Part shown: in pieces, positions 1 through 10,567 of the stretch
Position numbering within the stretch: the stretch's first letter is position 1
Layout of the letters: each line of letters begins with the position of its first letter
Assembly: GCA_963921195.1 (NCBI GenBank)
Contig: OY992537.1
Coordinates: 52,414,313 to 52,478,312 of the forward strand
Direction of reading: 5' to 3'
DNA length: 64,000 bases
Source: Pegoplata infirma
Taxonomy: Eukaryota; Arthropoda; Insecta; Diptera; Anthomyiidae
Program-made: the position numbers and the translations under genes
Notes under the pieces: model-generated
Database searches by the model: none
What the model was told of the DNA's origin: nothing
What the model saw: only the letters and a program-made list of their open reading frames with translations

Positions 1-350
1 ATTTTCTTTACTAATTAAAACCATGATATTCTCATAGTATAATCTTCAAGAAAATTATTTTTTTGTTTTAAATTTATTTATGTTGGTCATTTTTGCAAGA
101 CTTAATCGACACGTGTTTCGGAATTTGTCAGATTCCATTGTCAAGATTATTTAGCAAAAAATAGAAACGATTTACTACAAAGTAGCAAACGAGTCTAATG
201 ACAAATTGTTAATGCACAAACTAAGAAATTAATACATATTCGCCTCTATTCTCATTGAGAATTAGAAAGACGAAGAAATTGTACCATCCTAATAAGGCAA
301 CAATTGTCAATAACCAACAAAAATATTTAAAACAATTTTACATACGATAG
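1..350 (+). repeat. Dispersed repeat R1, copy 1
   Basis: This segment aligns by eye with 27750-28085 on the same strand and more loosely with 35866-36056 on the opposite strand. Shared landmarks are CTTTACTAATTAAAAC near the start, TTTTGCAAGACTTAATCGA, TTTCGGAATTTGTCAG and CCATTGTCAAGATTATTTAG. No ORF, terminal repeat or tail identifies the family. The left edge is cut by the window boundary. Confidence 0.7.
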
Positions 351-1050
351 TCCAATGGACTACAACAATATGTTATATGTGTTGTTGTTGTGATTAATAC
401 TCCATATTAGGGTATTCATCACATGGCGTGCCAACCATTATGTTCAAATTCTGATTAATTTTTATTAAAAAATAAAAATTGTTTTATTCGACCTTTAAAA
501 TATTATATTTTGAGTATGTTTATTCTGGCTCGAGGTCGTTATTTTCTTTACGTTATATGTTTTATTGTACTTTAAAATATATGGAAAAATTTAAACAGTT
601 CATTTTTACTGTAGCTAAGACTTTTTTTCGATACAATTTTTTCGTAAATATTACAATACACAAGCAAAGTTTCGCACATAGAATTTTCTGAATAAAATAT
701 TTTACGCTGAATTTTATTTCGAATTTGTGGATTCCAATTACTTGCTGACAATATCCAGGACACCTTTAGCAATGTAGTCGTGACACAAACTCAAAACTTC
801 GAATTTTCCAATTCGAATATATTTGTAGTATGAAACTTTAGATGAATCACAAACATTTTTGGATTGTAATTTTGGATATACAAAGCTAAATTGTACACAG
901 ACAAAAAAAAAAACGATGTAGTTAATTTTATTTTGTATGGAACTAAAAAACCAAGATTTTTACTAGTTCAACCAAAACCACGCAAGTGCTTCCTTTTAAT
1001 TTTAAAACACATTAAACATAAATTCTAATCATGAAAAAACAAAAAAAAAA
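351..1050. other. A+T-rich sequence, nothing recognised
   Basis: Very A+T-rich DNA with short A or T runs. The open frames here are short, unlike known proteins, and have no supporting features. It may be host intergenic DNA or eroded repeat. Confidence 0.5.
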
Positions 1051-1187
1051 CAAGTAGAAAAGTTAAATTCGACTTTGCCGAATCTATGAATACCCTCCAC
1101 AATGAACTTTTTTAAAGGGTAGTACATTTTTTAACGTGAAAAAATTGACAATTTTGATTAGATATATTTTATTTTGAATAAAAACTC

Positions 1188-1219
<32 letters not shown>

Positions 1220-1883
1220 AGTGACAAATTTTTTTTTGAGTGTAAATTTTTTTTCGAGTGTAATGTTTTTTTTACTGTAAAAATATTTCTGAGTGAATGC
1301 ACGTACGTATGTACACAAAATATTGTAATTTTTGTAAAAAAAAAAACTAATTTTTTTTTTGAGTGTAAAATTTTTTTTGAGTGTAGAATTTTTTTTGAGT
1401 GTAAAATTTTTTTCGAGTGTTATTTTTAAGTTACCAATGCTTTTAAAACTAAACAAGTTTAAAAAGCATTGCTTTAAAATTAAACAAGTTTGAAAAGCAT
1501 TGTTTAGTTACCACCAATGCTTTTAAGACTTGTTAAAACACGTGGCATTTTAGATGAAACTAATCTGAGATTCAGGGTTTTGCTTATAACTTTTGAACCA
1601 CTGCACCGATTGAGCTGAAATTTAATACTAAACAGACCCGGGAAACGGCAAAGATACATGCCAAGCTTCAGTAGTCTCATTATTGTCTTTCGAAAGTTAT
1701 CGTGTTTTTTATCTCGTAAATTCGCGAAACACCCTTGCCGAAATTTACTCTTTTGCTCATAACTTTTGAACCACTGGACCGATTTGGCTGGATTGCAATA
1801 CCAACCTGACCAGGTAAATGACAAACATATATGCCAAACTTCAGTAGCCTCTGTAAAGTCTTTCAAAAGTTAGCGTGTTTTCT

Positions 1884-1926
1884 ACGGACGGACAGACAGA
1901 CAGACAGACGGACGGACGGACGGACA
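1884..1926 (-). repeat. (GACR)n / (GTCY)n microsatellite of mini-me copy
   Basis: A run of GGAC and AGAC tetranucleotides lies exactly where every mini-me copy in the window carries its internal tetranucleotide tract. It is part of the element rather than an independent locus. Confidence 0.85.
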
Positions 1927-2038
1927 TCGCTAGATCGACTTAAAATCGATCGAGGATCATAAATATATATACTTTATGGGGTCCTAGACCAATATTTCGA
2001 GGTGTTACAAACGGAATGACAAACTTATATATGAGGGG

Positions 2039-2271
2039 GTTAGAGCACAAGGGGTTCAAGTGCCTTATATTTGATAATGAGAAAAAAGAGGTTAAAGTTA
2101 AATTGCAATAAAAAATGTTAGATGCTATCTATAATATTATTTTTTAGTTAATAGAGATCCTGAGATATATTTTAATCTAACAAGTTAAAAAAATACCGTC
2201 TTTTACACCCTTTTGCACCCAAAAATTGCATCTGAAGTAAGTAAGTCGCACTTATACCCCTTGTGCTCTAA
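2039..2271. repeat. Internal TIR unit 1 (about 230 bp)
   Basis: Bounded by TTAGAGCACAAGGGGTTC and its inverted form ending CCCCTTGTGCTCTAA. Units with the same ends occur at 2292-2911 (interrupted) and 3256-3489. Each resembles a short non-autonomous derivative of the larger element. Confidence 0.6.
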
Positions 2272-2291
2272 CTTTTTTTATAAATTTCTAT

Positions 2292-2911
2292 TTAGAGCAC
2301 AAGGGGTTCAAGTGCCTTATTTTTAATAATGAGAAAAAAGGGGTTAAAGTAAAATTGCAATAAAAAATGTTAGGTGTGCAGAAAAATCAGCATCTGTGGA
2401 CCAATATTTTTTTTTTTTTTAATGTGCTCGATTCGGGAGTACTCTTTCACCATTCACCTACTTTTTAAAAATTTGATATCCTTTCGAATTTTAAGATTTT
2501 TAAATTTTTCCTTGTAATTATTTAAGATATTACTATATTTTAACAAGAAAAAAAATTTAAAATCTTGAAATTCAAAAGAATATCAAATTTTTAAAAATTT
2601 GGTGAATGGTTAAATAGTACTCCCGAATCGAGCACAATATTTTTCCTACGCATTTAGCAGTTGTACGCAAGAACTCCTAATTTTTGAGCCGGATTTGGTC
2701 AAAATATTCGGACATGAATTTTGGTGGAAAAGCGCCATTAAATTGCAATAAAAAATGTTAGATGATATCTAGTATATCATTTTTAAGTTAATAGAGTTCC
2801 TGAGATATATTTTTATCTAACAAGTTAAAAAAATACAGTGTTTTACACCCTTTTGCACCCAAAAATTGCATCTGAAGTAAGTAAGTGGCACTTATACCCC
2901 TTGTGCTCTAA
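2292..2911. repeat. Internal TIR unit 2, interrupted by a hairpin MITE
   Basis: Same terminal motif as unit 1. It is longer because it includes the MITE at 2423-2636 and adjacent sequence related to 4200-4290. Confidence 0.5.
2423..2636. mobile_element. Hairpin MITE, TIR TGTGCTCGATTCGGGAGTAC
   Basis: A 214-bp inverted repeat with arms of roughly 85 bp. The left arm begins TGTGCTCGATTCGGGAGTAC and the right arm ends with its reverse complement. The insertion point is visible by comparison with the uninterrupted relative at about 4198-4225, where GACCAATATTTTTT continues directly. Confidence 0.7.
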
Positions 2912-2991
2912 GTTTTTTTATAAATTTGTAAATTCGTAAAAGGAAAACCACATTTTATTAAGAAATGTGTAATGGTTCTTTGTTTAATTTT

Positions 2992-3105
2992 TTAGTCGTC
3001 ATAATCAGATTCCATGACATCATTGGGCTCATCTTCATCTTCATTAGGGCATCCCGTCAAATCTAAACTTTCGAATTTCGTATCATAATACCTGCCGAAA
3101 ATTAT
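2992..3105 (-). pseudogene. Acidic C-terminal protein fragment, copy 1
   Basis: A minus-strand frame is open for 37 codons and ends with TAA at 2992-2994. It has the motif KFESLDL followed by an acidic tail NEDEDEPNDVMESDYDD. The second copy at 3591-3732 keeps the same frame, the same stop and nearly the same residues, although the DNA differs at several positions. Conservation of frame between diverged copies suggests that this was the end of a real protein, possibly a transposase or a captured gene. An in-frame stop lies just upstream (3106-3108), so only the tail survives. The family is not recognised. Confidence 0.45.
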
Positions 3106-3590
3106 TTAACCAAATCTGGCTCAAAAATTAGGAATTTTTGAGTACTTTATGGGAAAATTTTTTAAAAATTCCACTTTTGGTCCACAGATGCTGATTTTCA
3201 AACATAAAAATTATTTTTAACCAAATTGGTCTTAAAAGTTAAATTTTAATAATTGCTTGGAGCACAAGGGGTTTAAGTGCCTTAAATTTAATAATGGGAA
3301 AAAGAGGTTATAGTTAAATTGCAGTAAAAAATGTTAGATGATATCTAGAATATTATTTTTTAGTTAATAGAGATCCTGAGATATATTTTAATCTAACAAG
3401 TTAAAAAAAATACCATATTTCACAAATACAAGCACCCAAAAATTGCCTCTGAAGTATGTAAGTGGCACTTATACCCCTTGTGCTCTAACTTTTTTTATAA
3501 ATTTCTAAATTATGAAAAGAATGTTAGTTATTTGTAAAAGGAAAACCACATTTTATTACAAAAGTCTTTAAAGGTTCTTTGTTTAATTTT

Positions 3591-3732
3591 TTAGTCGTCA
3601 TAATCAGATTCCATGACATCATCGGGCTCATCTTCATCTTCATTAGGGCGTCCCTTGAAATCTAAACTTTCGAATTTCGTGCCGTGATACCTGCCGAACG
3701 ATGGACATGGAGTAGCTAATTGTGGGAAAATT
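3591..3732 (-). pseudogene. Acidic C-terminal protein fragment, copy 2
   Basis: Longer relative of the fragment at 2992-3105. The frame stays open for about 47 codons and contains SFGRYHGTKFESLDFKGRP followed by the acidic tail NEDEDEPDDVMESDYDD and TAA at 3591-3593. The tail is 8 D/E residues out of the last 17 or so. Downstream, both copies share an A+T-rich stretch that could be a former 3' UTR. There is no start codon in a plausible context, so it is called a relic. Confidence 0.45.
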
Positions 3733-4446
3733 TATGAAAAATTTTTGCAAGGTATTTTTTAGTCTGCAACCAGCGGTCAAAGTTTAAAAAATTACGTTTT
3801 TGGACCAAAATTTATATCTGAAATATTTAACCAAATCTGGGTCAAAAATAAGGAACTTTTGCGCGTTTTATGGGAAAAATATTTAAAAAATTTCAAAATT
3901 GCGATTTTGGTCCACAGATGCTGATTTATAAACATAAAAAATATTTTTAACCAAATTTGTCTTAAAAGTCGAAAAATGTTGAGTATTTTATGTGAAAAAT
4001 TTTAAAAATAAACCCACGATTTTGGTCCAAAAAAGCTGATTAGCATCTGTGTATCAAAATCTTTGATCAGCATTTTTGAACGAAAATCGTGTTTTTTATA
4101 TTTTTTTAATATTTTTCAGATAACTTGCTTTACATTTTCCAACTTTTGGGACCAATTTGGATAAAAAAAATAATATTTATGTTAAAAATCAGCATCTGTG
4201 GACCAATATTTTTTTTTTTTTGGGATTTTTTTTTTATTTTTCCTATTATGTACGCAAAAATTCCTAATTTTTGAGCCCAATTTGGTCAAAAAATTCGGAC
4301 ATGAATTTTGGTCGGAAATCGCCATTTTTTCACACTTTAACCGCTGGTTACAGACTGAAGATGCACTTGCAAAATTTGATTACTATTACTACAAGAACTT
4401 CTCGGAATTCAACCACTTGTCCAAGTGAAATACTAAATTTTAATAA

Positions 4447-4500
4447 TTGCTTGGAGCACAAGGGGTTTAAGTGCTCATATACCCCTTGTGCTCCAAGCAA
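4447..4500. repeat. 54-bp near-perfect palindrome
   Basis: TTGCTTGGAGCACAAGGGG reads into its own reverse complement around a very short centre. It looks like the two ends of the TIR family joined together, as in an extreme internal deletion derivative. Confidence 0.7.
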
Positions 4501-4709
4501 AACAGGTATTTTAGTAACAAGAGCTAGAAATGGTCGCCATATCTCGCTAACGGATAAGAATTTCACATTCACCTCTTGTGCTCTGAACTTCTGTGAACTT
4601 CACCTACTAATTCCATATGTTAACTCAATTTTTTTAAAAAAGTCACTTGAACCCCTTGTGCTTTGAGCCCCTCATATACCCTCTATCACTAGAGTGGAGG
4701 GTATAAAAA

Positions 4710-5072
4710 CAAGTAAGAGAGTTAAATTCGGATGTGCAAAATCTTTAATATCCTCCAACACGTTAAAAATTACAGGGATAATAATTAACCTTGTGGTGAA
4801 TAAAACCGTTTTTCACCAACTGGTGAATAAAAAGTAACATAATTATTTTTCAACAAAAAAATTTTTTTTTCATAAATTTTTTTTTTCCATCAAATTTTTT
4901 TCTTATCAATTTTTTTTTTCATCAAACCTTTTTTTTCATCAAATTTTTTTTTTCATCAAATTTTTTTTTTCATATTTTTTTTTTTCATCATACTTTTTTT
5001 CATAATTTTTTTTATCGAATTTTTTTTTAAATTTTTTTTATCAGACTTTTTTTGCATCAAATTTTCTTGTAA
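4710..5072 (-). mobile_element. Element X, 5' portion with T-rich minisatellite
   Basis: Begins with a mini-me-like terminus (CAAGTAAGAGAGTTAAATTC). Next comes the GGTGAATAAAACCG / TTCACCAACTGGTGAAT inverted motif, and then a CATCAAATTTTTTTT minisatellite (4860-5072). The same order is seen at 6571-7648 and, reversed, at 39775-40880 and 48919-50490. It is cut by the hAT-type element at 5081. Confidence 0.6.
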
Positions 5073-5080
5073 ATTAAAAC

Positions 5081-6562
5081 CAATGTTGGCTACCGTTACC
5101 CTTTCAATACCGTTACCGATTAAAAACCCTTTAATATTGACTACCGTTACCGTTACCAATACCGAAATAAAAAATTTTAAATACCGTTACCGATTAAAAA
5201 CCAATACCTTTATTCGGATTTTTACCGGTATTATAACGGTATTGTTTCGGTTGTCTTAATATTACTTATTTTAAATTTTTTGCTGATAAAATACAAAGTA
5301 AAATATTTTTAATGTACGTAAAATTAAAAAATAAATTTTTGTTCATCGGAAATCGGATTGTTATTTGGGCAAAAACAATGAAAAAATCTGTCCAACCAAT
5401 GATCACATTCGCAATTTACCTATAATTTCTGAAGAAACCACGTAATGTAAGCATTTTTCAGTTGGAATATAAAAGAAGAGACAAAACTAAATCGCTCAAG
5501 TGTAGCTGGCGTTGTCATCCATGCATGGAAGCGTAGAGAGGTGGTTCTCTGAAGAAAAACTCTGTCTGAAGAAAAACTCTATCGAAAAATCTGTAAAACA
5601 ACTTTCAGTTTGAATTAGAAAAATTTTACCAGATTTTTCTGCTAAAATTACTTCTTTAACTTATTATTTTTTAAAAAATAACAAAAATTTGTCTGTATGT
5701 TTATTGACTCTGTTTGCTGATTTTAAAATTTTTTTTTCAAATTTTAGCAGATTATTTTGTAATTTTACAAACAAAATTTGTTGACATTTTTTTAATTTTT
5801 GTCAATTTTAAACGACTAAAACTAAAAATTGTCCAAATGTGAAAAATCAGATGAATATTTTAATAATTTTACAGAAATTATCCTGTTTGTAAGAAAATTT
5901 TCTTTAAAAAAATTTAAAAGTTTATTGAAAAACTTCTCTTCTTTTATAACAGTTTTTATCAAAAAAAAAAAGTATTTTTTACTTTAATAAAATACTATTT
6001 CGATCTTCAGGCTGTTTATCTTAAATCAAAAGATTTTTCAACTTAAATCAGCAGATTTATCTGCGGTCTTGACAGATTTTTCTGCAGACTACCTTGTTTA
6101 TCCAGACAAAAATTTAGCAAACCGCGTCAGTTAAAATCAGCAGATTTCTTAAATGGCTCGAAATGCAGATATTTCTGCTAATTGAACAGATACATCTTAT
6201 AAACACATAAAAAATCAGTAATGTATTTGTTGAATTGCAATATAGCGTGAATATTTTAAATTCTGAGTTAATTAATAGTATTAAATACTTTTATGTTAAA
6301 AATGCAATAAATTTATAAGTTTTTTCAATTTTATTAAATAAATTTTTGATTTTTTACGTGTTTTTAACCAAATTTGTGACTTTTTAACATGTTTTGTAAA
6401 TTTTTTTCATAATACCGGTACGTACCGGTATCGTTGTTTCGGTAACGGTTAACCGTTACCTAAATAATCGAAAAGACCGTTACCTTTACCGTTACCGATA
6501 TAAAAAATATGTAATACCAATACCATTACCAATACCGTTATTCGTTTCGGTTGCCAACCCTG
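5081..6562. mobile_element. hAT-type element with 8-bp TSD ATTAAAAC
   Basis: The right end, reverse complemented, is CAGGGTTGGCAACCGAAAC, a typical hAT terminus. The left end is the related CAATGTTGGCTACCGTTACC. Perfect 8-bp duplications ATTAAAAC lie at 5073-5080 and 6563-6570. Subterminal regions on both sides are built from TACCGTTACCGAT-type short repeats, the kind of subterminal motif to which transposase may bind. No transposase frame is present, so the element is non-autonomous. It contains a copy of the TCTGCTGATTTTAGCAG element (5556-6205). Confidence 0.8.
5556..6205 (-). mobile_element. Copy of CACTCAAAA / TCTGCTGATTT element, degenerate
   Basis: Sequence around 5556-5600 (AACTCTATCGAAAAATCTG) and 6060-6200 (CAGACAAAAATTTAGCAAAC, TTTCTGCTAATTGAACAGA) corresponds in reversed orientation to the element at 60840-61496. 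The conserved ends are eroded here. Confidence 0.5.
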
Positions 6563-6570
6563 ATTAAAAC

Positions 6571-7648
6571 ACATTAAAAAATTACAGGGATAATAATTCA
6601 CCTCGTGGTGAATAAAGCCGTTTTTCACCAACTGGTCAATAAAAAGTAACATAATTATTTTGCAACAAAAAAAATTCTTTTTTCATCAATTTTTTTTTTC
6701 ATAAAATTTTTTTTTCCATCAAATTTTTTTTTTATACATTTTTTTTCATCAAACCTTTTTTTTCATAAATTTTTTTTTTTTTATAATTTTTTTTTTTTCA
6801 TCATGCTTTTTTTCATATTTTTTTTTATCGAATTTTTTTTTTTTTTAATTTTTTTTATCAGATTTTTTTTTTTTTAATTTTTTTTATCAGATTTTTTTTG
6901 CATCAAATTTTTTTTTTCATCAATTTTTTTTTTTTTCATTAATTTTTTTCATCAAATTTTTTCTTTTCATCTTTTTTTAAAGATTTTTTTTTTTCATCAA
7001 ATTTTTTTCATAAAATTTTTTTTTTCATTAATTTTTTTTTCATCAATTTTTTTTTCATAAAAATTTTTGTATCATATTTTTTTCAGAATTTTTTTTTTCA
7101 TCAAATTTTTTTATCAAATTTTTTGTTATCAATTTTTTTCTCATCAAAAAAATTTTTTTTCATCAATTTTTTTTTACATCAAAAAATTTTTCTTTTCATC
7201 AAAATTTTTTTTCACCAAAAATTTTGGGTTCATTAAATTTTTTTTAACATAATTTTGTTTTTCATGAAAAAAAAAGTCATTTTTTATTAAAAAACTGCTT
7301 TTTAACCAAGTCTAAGCTTTTCGCATAAAAATTTTCCATTTGTTTATCAAATGTACATAAAACAAGTGAGAGTGTTATATTCTTTGGTGCCGAATCTTTT
7401 ATACTCTCCAAAATGTAAAACACTTTTTTGCACTTATTTTTGCACTCACTTACGAAATGTACAGCTCGTTTGGTTTTTTAATGGGGTCCTCGACTGATAT
7501 TTCAATTCGTTTTGCATGGAATAGCAAAGTAATATCACATTATTTTTTCTAAAAAAACTTTGCTTTGGCAAGTACACCCAAATCTTCCGCAAAACATTAT
7601 CATGATTTAATGTTTTGGGCAAGAGAACAAAAGTCGCAGGCATTTTTG
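6571..7648 (-). mobile_element. Element X with T-rich minisatellite, copy 2
   Basis: On the plus strand the order is: TTCACCAACTGGTCAATAAA, a long (TTTTTTTTCATCAAA)-like minisatellite at 6660-7260, a terminus ACAAGTGAGAGTGTTATATT near 7360, and a segment with GGCAAGTACACCCAAATCTT near 7568. The reversed arrangement with the same junctions is present at 39775-40880 and 48919-50490, so this composite moves or is copied as a unit. The open frames across the T-rich part are low-complexity artefacts. Confidence 0.65.
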
Positions 7649-8045
7649 GGGGGTAGGGGTTTGCTTAGACGGTGGGGACACCTTTCCCCCGCTATAAATT
7701 TTTACAAATTATTTGTTTATAATTATGTACGCTTAAATAGTAAATTTTTATAGTTATTTTTAACTATTTTCTATAACCACGTCCCCAAAAGTGGGCCGGC
7801 CTGAAAAATAATCGAGTTTCCTAATTCCCTTGGTCCAAGTACAGGTCTACGAACATAAAATGACATAAAAATGTTACAGTTGTTGAGCAAAACTTAAAAA
7901 AAAAACTCGTAAAAAAATTGTGTTTTTCAGGGGTTGTTTTATTTCTTCAAGGGGGAACTTTTTTCCTCCTGGTCCGCTTTTGTCCATCTTCGAACTTAAC
8001 CTTACCAGTAACATAGGAGATATTCTGCCAAACTTCAGGTAAGAA
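7649..8045 (-). mobile_element. mini-me-like subtype C, internal fragment
   Basis: Minus-strand sequence shares GGACCAGGAGG(A)AAAAAGTTCCCCC-type blocks and a GGCCCACTTTTGGGGACG-like block with the full subtype C copy at 29930-30605. No termini or microsatellite are present. Confidence 0.5.
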
Positions 8046-9012
8046 TTTTTTAATTATTTTTTTTATTACAAACCGAAAAAAAGTTGCCAAAAAAAATTTT
8101 TGTGTCTGGGACTGAAAAAAAAAAATTGGAACTTTGAAAATTAAAAAAAAAAAATCCAGAATCGTTCCAAAATAAAAAAAAAAAAATAGCCAAAAAAGTT
8201 TTTTTCCGAACTTCAAAAAAATTTTCAAGACTTCGAAAATTTTTCAAAAAATGTTAAACATTTTTTTCTAAAACAATTTTTGGTGAAATTCATAACTCCA
8301 AAATGAAAAACGGAATTAAAAAAAAAATATATCGGTCAAAATTATGACACAAAACCACAAATCAGGACATGGGTCTTCAGATTTTTTTTATATTATGAAC
8401 ACAGATGCTCTATGGAATCATTTTGACATTTTCATTTAAACTTTAATTAAATTCCAAAAACTCGCGATTTTTTTTTCGCGATTTTCATTTTTTAAAAACC
8501 ACAAAAAATTTAAAAAGTGGCGTAGTTGGAAGAGCTATAACTTCTTAAGTTAATATTTTTATAATCGAAATTAAAAGTAAAAGCTAAAGTCCTCCACTTT
8601 AAACATAAAAGCTAAAAAAAAATTGTTTAATAAAAAAAATGCATTCAAAGACACTTTTTATTTTCCACTTTTCGCAAAACACTTAATTTGTGAATGCTGA
8701 ATTATTGTATTCTAAGAAATGATTTTCGAACTGACATTTCAATTTGTGGAATTTATAAGCTTACAAAATTTTGGGACAATTTTTGTATTGTATTCTTGGC
8801 AGTGATTCGAAAAATTATATATTTTTCGTAATTGGTTTTATTGTAGTTACATGTTTAACATTTTTGAATTGTAGCTAAGACACAATGAATTTGTATAAAT
8901 TACGTTTCGAATTATTATTTGTTTGAGCTATATCGTGGGCTTCACAAATTGGCGGCCCGGCATTAGCGTTGGGGTCGAAACAGTTTAATTTTAGGGTCAA
9001 TATTAGCAAAAA
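8046..9012. other. A+T-rich, no gene recognised
   Basis: Homopolymer-rich sequence. Blocks such as GTGTCTGGGACT near 8101 recur near 33098 (GTGTCCGGGACTT), so part is probably old repeat. The segment 8880-9000 is less A+T-rich but has no convincing ORF. Confidence 0.45.
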
Positions 9013-9436
9013 CAAGTAATAGTTTTAAATTCGGCTGTGCCGAATCTTTGATACCCTGCAACAAAATTTACAGGGGAAAGCAGTTGTCATGGGGGCTACT
9101 CCCCTCTCGCGGTTTATATTTACAAATTCATTTATTATGCTTTTTGTGCTTAAGTAATACAATAATTTATTCCTTGTATAAATATAATTTTAGTAACCAC
9201 GCCCACAAAAAAAGGCGGACCGAAAAAATGTTTATAATCCAAGTGGAGAACTAAAAACTTTTTCCGACATTAAAATGTTTCATTTGCTTAAAAAAGTAAA
9301 ATAAAACCGATAAAAATGGACTTTTTTTTAGAGGTTGGTTTAGTTCCTCAAGGGAAAACTTTATTCCCCCTGGTCCGATTTTGCCCATCTCCGAACTTTA
9401 CCAGCCTATGACTTTACCAGCCTATAAGACACATTG
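9013..9436 (-). mobile_element. mini-me-like subtype C, 3' part
   Basis: CAAGTAATAG plus the terminal hairpin AATTCGGCTGTGCCGAATC marks the 3' end on the minus strand, and internal blocks match 29930-30605. The copy stops abruptly where an oppositely oriented copy begins. Confidence 0.65.
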
Positions 9437-10567
9437 TATGGGGGTATACTCATTTTGTCATTCCGTTTGTAACGCATCGAAATATCGGTCGGTACCCCAT
9501 AAAGTACATATATTACACCGCTCTACAAATCTGAGGTTTGTCGCTGCGTTTTGAATGAAACCAAAAAAAGATTATAGGTTTTGGTTTCAAGATTCCAAAA
9601 CGGTCACTCAAATTTTTCTATCACGTCACAGTTTTGAGAAAATTGCGACTAAAGTGTCAAAAAAGTCCCTTTTTGGCCATTTTTGAGCGCCTATACAATA
9701 AGATCCTGACATACGAATGACTTGATATTAAGCTCTTTTGAAAGTACGTAATTTTCTCTTTAAGACAAAATCAAATTTTCTAGGAATTTAATTTTTTATA
9801 ATGGCGAAAAAATCATTTGCCACAAATGCTGTAAATCTAATATTTACGTGTGTATTTGTATGGAAAATTGGTAAAAAACACTGTGTAAATAAACTTAATA
9901 TTTAAAAAAAGGAAGGTTTTTTGTTTATGATTATTTTACCATTTTAGAAAATTAAATTCCAAGAACATTTTGTCTTGTCTTATAGAGAAAATTACATACT
10001 TTTGAATGAGCTTAATACCAAGTCAATCGCATGTCAGGATCTTATATTATAAGCTTTCAAAAAGGGTCCAAAATGGCCTTTTTCGCCACTTTAACCGCGA
10101 ATAACTCAAAATCCTGACGTGATAGCCATATTTGGGTCGCAGATTTGGAATCAGCGCAACAAACACTACCTAAATCACTTACCAGAATCCAATACGAATT
10201 TTCATGTTGAGCTGTGTTATTGATCCATGATCGATTCTAAGACATTTTGAATGTTTGTCCGTCCGTCCGTCTGTCTGTAGATAACACATTGCAGTCCAAA
10301 ATAAAACAGCTGGACTCCTGAAGTTTGGCACAAATATGTCTCATGTTCATAGTCAGGTTAAGTTCCTGAATGGGCAAAATCGGGCAAGGGGAAAACGTTC
10401 CCCTTTAAAGAACTGGACCAACCTCTAAAAAATACACTTTTTTTACATGTTTTTATGTATTTTTGTTAAATAAATGAAACATTTGGTATATTTACGCAAT
10501 AAGAAGGTGCTCTCAACGTCCCCCACTGACCCCATCACCACGTTCCAAAAAAACTCCCCTGATAATT
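9437..10567 (+). mobile_element. mini-me-like subtype C, 5' part, interrupted
   Basis: Starts with TATGGGGGTATACTCATTTT and GTCATTCCGTTTGTAACGCA, is interrupted by a TIR element (9515-10217), then resumes with TATTGATCCATGATCGATTC and a (GTCC/GTCT) tract at about 10255-10278. The 3' hairpin is missing. It abuts a copy in the opposite orientation at 9013-9436. Confidence 0.65.
9515..10217. mobile_element. TIR element in mini-me, TSD TATT
   Basis: The left end ACACCGCTCTACA and the right end (reverse complement ACACAGCTCAACA) are related. TATT occurs at 9511-9514 and 10218-10221, and removing the element restores the mini-me order seen at 30020-30035. Internal sequence forms a long imperfect inverted repeat, for example AAGTACGTAATTTTCTC around 9734 against a related motif around 9990. 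No coding frame was seen. Confidence 0.65.

Larger units (their letters stand above)
2033..4673. mobile_element. 2.6 kb TIR element with ATAT target duplication
   Basis: The two ends are inverted repeats that agree at about 27 of 30 positions: GAGGGGGTTAGAGCACAAGG on the left, and GAGGGGCTCAAAGCACAAGG as the reverse complement of the right. ATAT flanks both sides (2029-2032 and 4674-4677), and joining the flanks restores the mini-me sequence seen uninterrupted at 47150-47165. Inside are nested units with the same ends (2039-2271, 2292-2911 and 3256-3489), so the element grew by internal duplication or by self-insertion of short copies. It contains two copies of a short coding relic (2992-3105 and 3591-3732). 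The superfamily is not resolved. Confidence 0.7.
1051..4709 (-). mobile_element. mini-me/Helitron-like element, subtype A, interrupted
   Basis: Read on the minus strand, the element starts near TTTTTATACCCTCCACTC and ends with a short hairpin (ATTCGGCAAAGTCGAAT) followed by a T-rich stretch and CTACTTG. Such a hairpin just before the 3' terminus is typical of Helitron-like elements. The (TA)n block, the GATCGATTTTAAGTCGATC core and the GTCC/GTCT microsatellite match the plan known for dipteran mini-me/DINE-1 elements. It has no coding capacity, and the open frames inside it are incidental. A TIR element (2033-4673) is inserted at the TATATA block. Other copies of this subtype lie at 10568, 28571 and 46330. 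Confidence 0.75.

Noticed and set aside
1504..1866. 120-codon minus-strand open frame
   Set aside because: It lies entirely in the body of a mini-me-like element; the related copies at 46678-46965 and 28428-28808 have different, broken frames, so it is not under coding constraint.
1884..1926. GACR tracts considered as independent microsatellites
   Set aside because: They occur at the same position in every mini-me copy and are part of that element.
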